Shown here in pieces: positions 60,253 to 64,000 of a DNA stretch of 64,000 nt (its first letter is position 1; every line of letters starts with the position of its first letter). Source of the DNA: Izhakiella australiensis (GTDB lineage: Bacteria > Pseudomonadota > Gammaproteobacteria > Enterobacterales > Enterobacteriaceae); the NCBI RefSeq assembly GCF_002006995.1, contig NZ_MRUL01000006.1, positions 62,001 to 126,000 on the forward strand. Reading direction: 5' to 3'. The notes beneath the pieces were generated by a model. It worked only from the letters and a program-made list of their open reading frames with translations. It was not told where the DNA came from and made no database searches. The translations under genes and the position numbers were made by a program.

Positions 60253-61473
60253 TTAACCCCTTGAAAACGCCTGCGCTTTCGCGAGGCGAGTTTCAAAATC
60301 TATACGTAACAGCAGCACAATAGCCGTCGACATGATCAACAGGCTGGAGCCACCGTAGCTGATTAGCGGCAGCGTCAGTCCTTTGGTCGGCAGCATGCCC
60401 GCCGCCGCGCCGACGTTTACCAACGCCTGGAAGCTAAACCACACGCCAATTGAGCAGGCGAGAAAACCGGAAAAGCGCTGATCGAGTTCTAACGCCCGGC
60501 GGCCAATCGACATCGCACGAAACGAAATGAAGAACACCATTAGCAGAACTAACACCACGCCGACATAGCCCAGCTCCTCGCCAATAATCGAGAAGATAAA
60601 GTCGGTGTGCGCTTCCGGAAGGTACTCCAGCTTTTGCACCGAGTTCCCCAGCCCCTGCCCCCAGAGCTCGCCGCGGCCAAAGGCCATCAGCGACTGCGTA
60701 AGCTGGTAACCGCTGCCAAATGGGTCAGCCCAGGGATTCCAGAAAGACGTCACGCGGCGCATACGATACGGCTCGGCGATAATCAGCAGCACCACGGCAA
60801 AAATGCCGGAGCCGATAATCGCCAGGAACTGCCATAGCTTAGCGCCCGCGAGAAATAGCATCGCCAGCGTGGTCACAAACAGCACCACCACGGTTCCGAG
60901 GTCCGGCTGCGCCAGCAGCAGCACCGCCAGCACTACCATGACGCCCATCGGCTTACAGAAGCCCCAGAAGTTGTTGCGCACCTCTTCTACCTTGCGCACC
61001 AGGTAGCTGGCCAGATAGCAAAACAGTGACAGCTTCGAAAGCTCCGCGGGCTGAATACGCAGCGGCCCCAGTGCAATCCAGCGCGAGGCGCCGTTTACCG
61101 AGCTGCCCACGACCAGCACAATTAGCAGCATGACGATCGAGGCCATTAGCATGACGTTGCTGTAGCGCTGCCATATTTCCATTGGGATACGCAGCGTTAT
61201 CATCGACAGAGCGAATGCCAGCCCCAGATAAAAAGCATCGCGCTTAGCGAAAAAGAAGGGATCGTTCGACATACGCTGGCCGACGGGCATGGACGCCGAG
61301 GTCACCATAATGAACCCCACTACCGCCAGGCCCAGGGTTAACCACAGCAGGGTGCGATCGTATAATACGATGACATTAGCGTCGCTCTCCTTAGACCCCA
61401 TAACCCAGTCTTTCAGACGATTCGCAATTCCTCCCGTCAGGGAGCCGGCTAGCGCCATTCCTGGAATACGCAT
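60253..61473 (-). CDS. ftsW: Septal peptidoglycan glycosyltransferase FtsW
   Basis: A SEDS-family polymerase acting with FtsI at the septum. The 406 residues form ten hydrophobic helices; the SEDS features are [14 protein letters not shown], the conserved Asp in [17 protein letters not shown] and [11 protein letters not shown] near the end. The N-terminus is longer than the first helix by about 50 residues, as in E. coli. Its ATG overlaps the murD stop by one base. Confidence 0.97.
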   Translation of the reverse strand: MRIPGMALAGSLTGGIANRLKDWVMGSKESDANVIVLYDRTLLWLTLGLAVVGFIMVTSASMPVGQRMSNDPFFFAKRDAFYLGLAFALSMITLRIPMEIWQRYSNVMLMASIVMLLIVLVVGSSVNGASRWIALGPLRIQPAELSKLSLFCYLASYLVRKVEEVRNNFWGFCKPMGVMVVLAVLLLAQPDLGTVVVLFVTTLAMLFLAGAKLWQFLAIIGSGIFAVVLLIIAEPYRMRRVTSFWNPWADPFGSGYQLTQSLMAFGRGELWGQGLGNSVQKLEYLPEAHTDFIFSIIGEELGYVGVVLVLLMVFFISFRAMSIGRRALELDQRFSGFLACSIGVWFSFQALVNVGAAAGMLPTKGLTLPLISYGGSSLLIMSTAIVLLLRIDFETRLAKAQAFSRG

Positions 61474-62789
61474 TATCCAAGCTCCCTGGCAAGCTGCGTG
61501 AAGACCTGCCCACGCTGTTCAAAGTTCTTAAACTGATCAAGGCTGGCGCAGGCTGGCGACAGCAACACCATGTCTCCCGCTTTCACCTGCGGCGCGATCT
61601 GCGCCATCGCCTGCTCCAGCGTTTCAGTTTGGGTGGTGATCTCAGGACGCAGTGCCGCCAGCTCGGCACGATCGCGCCCGAAGCAGAACAGGCGCAGATT
61701 ATCGCCCTGCAGGTAGCGATTTAGCGGGGTGAAATCCGCCGATTTTCCATCACCGCCGAGCAGCAGCCAGAGCGTACCCTCAATCTGTAAACCGTTGAGT
61801 GCGGCTTCCGTACTGCCAACGTTGGTCGCCTTTGAGTCATTAATCCAGCGCACGCCGTTATGAGCATGTGCCAGCTGAAAACGGTGTGCGAGGCCGCTGA
61901 AGTTAATCAGCGCCGACAGGCTGGAGGCGCGCGGCAGGCCGACCGCATCGGCCAGCGCCAGCGCCGCCAGCGCATTGGTGTAGTTATGCTGACCCGCCAG
62001 CTTCATTTCTGCGGTATCAAGCACCTTATCTCTTCTGACGCGCAGCCAGGTGCTGCCTTGCTGGCGATTCAGATGATAGTCGCCAATATCAATGCCAAAG
62101 CTTACGCAGCGCTCATCGGCGCCGCGTACCGGCATGGTCATCCCATCGCCGGCGTTGACCACACAGACCCGTGCATTTTCATAAATCTTCAGCTTGGCAG
62201 CCCGGTACTGCTGCATCCCCAGCGGATAGCGGTCCATGTGGTCCTCACTGACGTTGAGAACGGTGGCCGCCGCCGCATGCAGGCTAAACGTGGTTTCCAG
62301 CTGGAAGCTGGATAGCTCCAGCACATAAAGCTGAGCAGGATGCTCAAGCAGCATCAGCGCCGGCAGGCCAATATTACCGCCGATGCCAACGCTCCAGCCC
62401 GCCGCCTTCGCCATTTCGCCAACCAGGGTCGTCACCGTGCTTTTTCCGTTAGAGCCGGTGATGGCCACAATGGGTGCCTGCGCTTCGCGGCAAAACAGCT
62501 CGATATCGCCAATAATTTCCACGCCAGCCTGCGCCGCCGCCGATAGCTCAGGGGTGGACAACGCGATGCCGGGGCTGGCAATAATCAAGTCGGCATTCAG
62601 CAGCCAGTCCTGGTTCAGCGAACCCAGCCAGCGCTCAACGTCTTTAGGCAACTTTTCAAGGCCTGGCGGGACGACACGGGTATCCATTACCCGCGGCGTC
62701 ACGCCACGAGCAACAAAAAAGTCGACGCAGGAAAGACCGGTGAGGCCTAACCCAATAATGACGACTTGTTTACCCAGATAGTCAGCCAT
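61473..62789 (-). CDS. murD: UDP-N-acetylmuramoyl-L-alanine--D-glutamate ligase
   Basis: MurD adds D-Glu to UDP-MurNAc-L-Ala. The UDP-binding loop [17 protein letters not shown], the ATP loop [28 protein letters not shown] and [17 protein letters not shown] are conserved. Length is 438 residues. It follows mraY by 2 bp and overlaps ftsW by one base, so the block is tightly coupled. Confidence 0.98.
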   Translation of the reverse strand: MADYLGKQVVIIGLGLTGLSCVDFFVARGVTPRVMDTRVVPPGLEKLPKDVERWLGSLNQDWLLNADLIIASPGIALSTPELSAAAQAGVEIIGDIELFCREAQAPIVAITGSNGKSTVTTLVGEMAKAAGWSVGIGGNIGLPALMLLEHPAQLYVLELSSFQLETTFSLHAAAATVLNVSEDHMDRYPLGMQQYRAAKLKIYENARVCVVNAGDGMTMPVRGADERCVSFGIDIGDYHLNRQQGSTWLRVRRDKVLDTAEMKLAGQHNYTNALAALALADAVGLPRASSLSALINFSGLAHRFQLAHAHNGVRWINDSKATNVGSTEAALNGLQIEGTLWLLLGGDGKSADFTPLNRYLQGDNLRLFCFGRDRAELAALRPEITTQTETLEQAMAQIAPQVKAGDMVLLSPACASLDQFKNFEQRGQVFTQLARELG

Positions 62790-62791
62790 AG

Positions 62792-63874
62792 TTAACGTAC
62801 CTTCAACGTTGCCAGGCCAATCAGCACCAACATCAGCGAAATAATCCAGAAGCGCACAATCACGCGCGGCTCTGGCCAGCCTTTCAGCTCATAATGATGG
62901 TGGATTGGCGCCATGCGAAAAATGCGCTGTCCGCGCAGTTTGAAAGAACCTACCTGCAAAATTACCGAAAGCGTTTCAACCACAAACACGCCGCCCATAA
63001 TCACCAGCAGGAACTCCTGGCGCAGCAGCACCGCGATGGTACCCAAGGCGCCACCGAGCGCCAGCGATCCCACATCGCCCATAAATACCTGCGCCGGATA
63101 GGTGTTGAACCAGAGAAAGCCGAGCCCCGCGCCGACGATGGCGGTGCAGACAATCACCAGTTCCCCGGCGTGGCGCAAGTAGGGAATATGCAGATAGTTG
63201 GCAAAATTCATATTGCCGGTGGCCCAGGCGACCAGCGCGAAGCCCGCAGCGACGAACACCGTTGGCATAATCGCCAGGCCGTCCAGTCCATCGGTCAGGT
63301 TAACGGCATTGCTGGTGCCAACGATGACAAAATAGGACAGCAAAATATAAAGCAGACCCAGCTGCGGCATGATGTCTTTAAAGAACGGCACCACCAGTTC
63401 GGTGGCCGGGGTATCTTTGCCGACCGCATACATGGTGAATGCTACGCCCAGCGCAATCAGCGACTGCCAGAAATACTTCCAGCGGGCGATAAGCCCCTTC
63501 GTGTCTTTGCGCACTACCTTACGATAATCATCGACGAAGCCGACGATGCCGTAGCCAATCAGCACCACCAGCACGCACCAGACGTAAGGATTGGATGGAT
63601 ACGCCCACATCAATACTGAAATCGTAATCGACGTCAGGATCATGATGCCGCCCATCGTTGGCGTGCCGCGCTTGCTAAAGTGCGACTCAGGGCCATCATT
63701 GCGCACCACCTGACCAAAAGACATTTGCTGTAAACGGGCAATTAACCGTGGCCCCATCCACAGCGAAATAAACAGCGCGGTCAGCAGGCTGACGATGGCG
63801 CGAAACGTCAGGTAAGAAAAGACGTTAAAGCCCGAATAAAATGTGACCAGATGTTCGGCCAGCCAGACTAACAT
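62792..63874 (-). CDS. mraY: Phospho-N-acetylmuramoyl-pentapeptide transferase MraY
   Basis: An integral membrane enzyme that moves phospho-MurNAc-pentapeptide to undecaprenyl phosphate, giving lipid I. The protein has ten helices and 360 residues. Catalytic and magnesium-binding residues are in [18 protein letters not shown] (DD pair), [14 protein letters not shown] and [14 protein letters not shown]. Its ATG lies within the last codons of murF (overlap 7 bp). Confidence 0.98.
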   Translation of the reverse strand: MLVWLAEHLVTFYSGFNVFSYLTFRAIVSLLTALFISLWMGPRLIARLQQMSFGQVVRNDGPESHFSKRGTPTMGGIMILTSITISVLMWAYPSNPYVWCVLVVLIGYGIVGFVDDYRKVVRKDTKGLIARWKYFWQSLIALGVAFTMYAVGKDTPATELVVPFFKDIMPQLGLLYILLSYFVIVGTSNAVNLTDGLDGLAIMPTVFVAAGFALVAWATGNMNFANYLHIPYLRHAGELVIVCTAIVGAGLGFLWFNTYPAQVFMGDVGSLALGGALGTIAVLLRQEFLLVIMGGVFVVETLSVILQVGSFKLRGQRIFRMAPIHHHYELKGWPEPRVIVRFWIISLMLVLIGLATLKVR

Positions 63875-64000
63875 GTCCCTTTCTCCTGTAGGTAATGCAC
63901 CACCTGCTCCATGGCCGCACTACGCGAACCTTTTACCAGTATTGTGACTTGCTGATGGCCGTTTAACAGCGCCAGAGCCCGCGCTGACAGCGCGTTCTTA
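63868..64000 (-). CDS. murF: UDP-N-acetylmuramoyl-tripeptide--D-Ala-D-Ala ligase MurF (C-terminal end, runs off the window)
   Basis: The last 43 codons are seen: [16 protein letters not shown], then [18 protein letters not shown] and HYLQEKGTC with a TAG stop. This matches the end of E. coli MurF ([15 protein letters not shown] ... ENGTC). MurF joins D-Ala-D-Ala, the product of DdlB, to the tripeptide precursor. It overlaps the start of mraY by 7 bp, as in the E. coli dcw cluster. Confidence 0.92.
   Translation of the reverse strand, partial: KNALSARALALLNGHQQVTILVKGSRSAAMEQVVHYLQEKGTC

Overview
The window is a stretch of enterobacterial core chromosome. Gene content and order from mrcB to the dcw cluster match Escherichia coli over long blocks: mrcB-hrpB-thpR-sfsA-dksA-gluQ-pcnB-folK, panBCD, yadGH-hpt-cueO, speED-acnB, lpdA-aceFE-pdhR-aroP-ampED-nadC-ppdD-hofBC-guaC-coaE-zapD-yacG-mutT-secA-secM, then lpxC-ftsZ back to murF. 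Protein divergence from E. coli, panB lying next to folK, no gcd or can at their E. coli positions, and a DUF721/DciA-like gene between secM and lpxC suggest a non-Escherichia member of Enterobacterales, probably Erwiniaceae (Pantoea/Erwinia/Mixta type). The genus is inference; the order is secure.

Layout. 1-8.4 kb: start of a class A acid phosphatase, PBP1B, HrpB helicase, RNA cyclic phosphodiesterase, SfsA, DksA and GluQ. 8.4-12.5 kb: poly(A) polymerase (with a conserved AUU start), folate (folK) and pantothenate (panBCD) genes. 12.5-18.6 kb: an AT-rich acyltransferase, ABC exporter YadGH, Hpt, CueO and YacC. 18.7-24 kb: spermidine genes speED, yacL and acnB. 24.5-29.9 kb: an accessory island with a secreted-nuclease-like gene, a 15-repeat type I-E CRISPR array, a broken cas8e (casA) and an intact cas3. 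30.2-39.4 kb: pyruvate dehydrogenase operon pdhR-aceEF-lpdA and aroP. 39.4-48.5 kb: ampDE, nadC, type IV pilin/assembly genes, guaC, coaE, zapD, yacG and mutT. 48.5-64 kb: secM-secA, dciA-like and the division/cell-wall cluster lpxC-ftsZ-ftsA-ftsQ-ddlB-murC-murG-ftsW-murD-mraY-murF'.

The most interesting region is the CRISPR island. The cas operon and array lie on the minus strand in the usual order cas3, cas8e, array, but cas8e stops at about residue 218, exactly where the leader-side edge of a CRISPR repeat begins. The rest of cas8e, cse2, cas7, cas5, cas6e, cas1, cas2 and the leader are absent, which looks like one deletion. In the cas3-cas8e intergenic region there is a lone repeat-like sequence in the opposite orientation to the array (27131-27159). 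It keeps the 8-nt crRNA 5' handle and a perfect 6-bp stem with one compensatory pair change. The 11 bases that follow it match, except at position 6, a site directly after an AAG PAM about 100 bp upstream of cas8e (27075-27088). Position 6 is a base that type I-E Cascade flips out and does not read. This has the form of a crRNA-like, Cas-regulating RNA (CreR type) by which Cascade would have repressed its own operon. It now appears stranded after loss of Cascade.

Other points of note are a GTTCCGCAG-type hairpin between dksA and gluQ, a SecM arrest motif with two changed positions, a perfect PdhR operator before pdhR and a near-consensus TyrR box before aroP. No rRNA, tRNA or insertion sequence was recognised.
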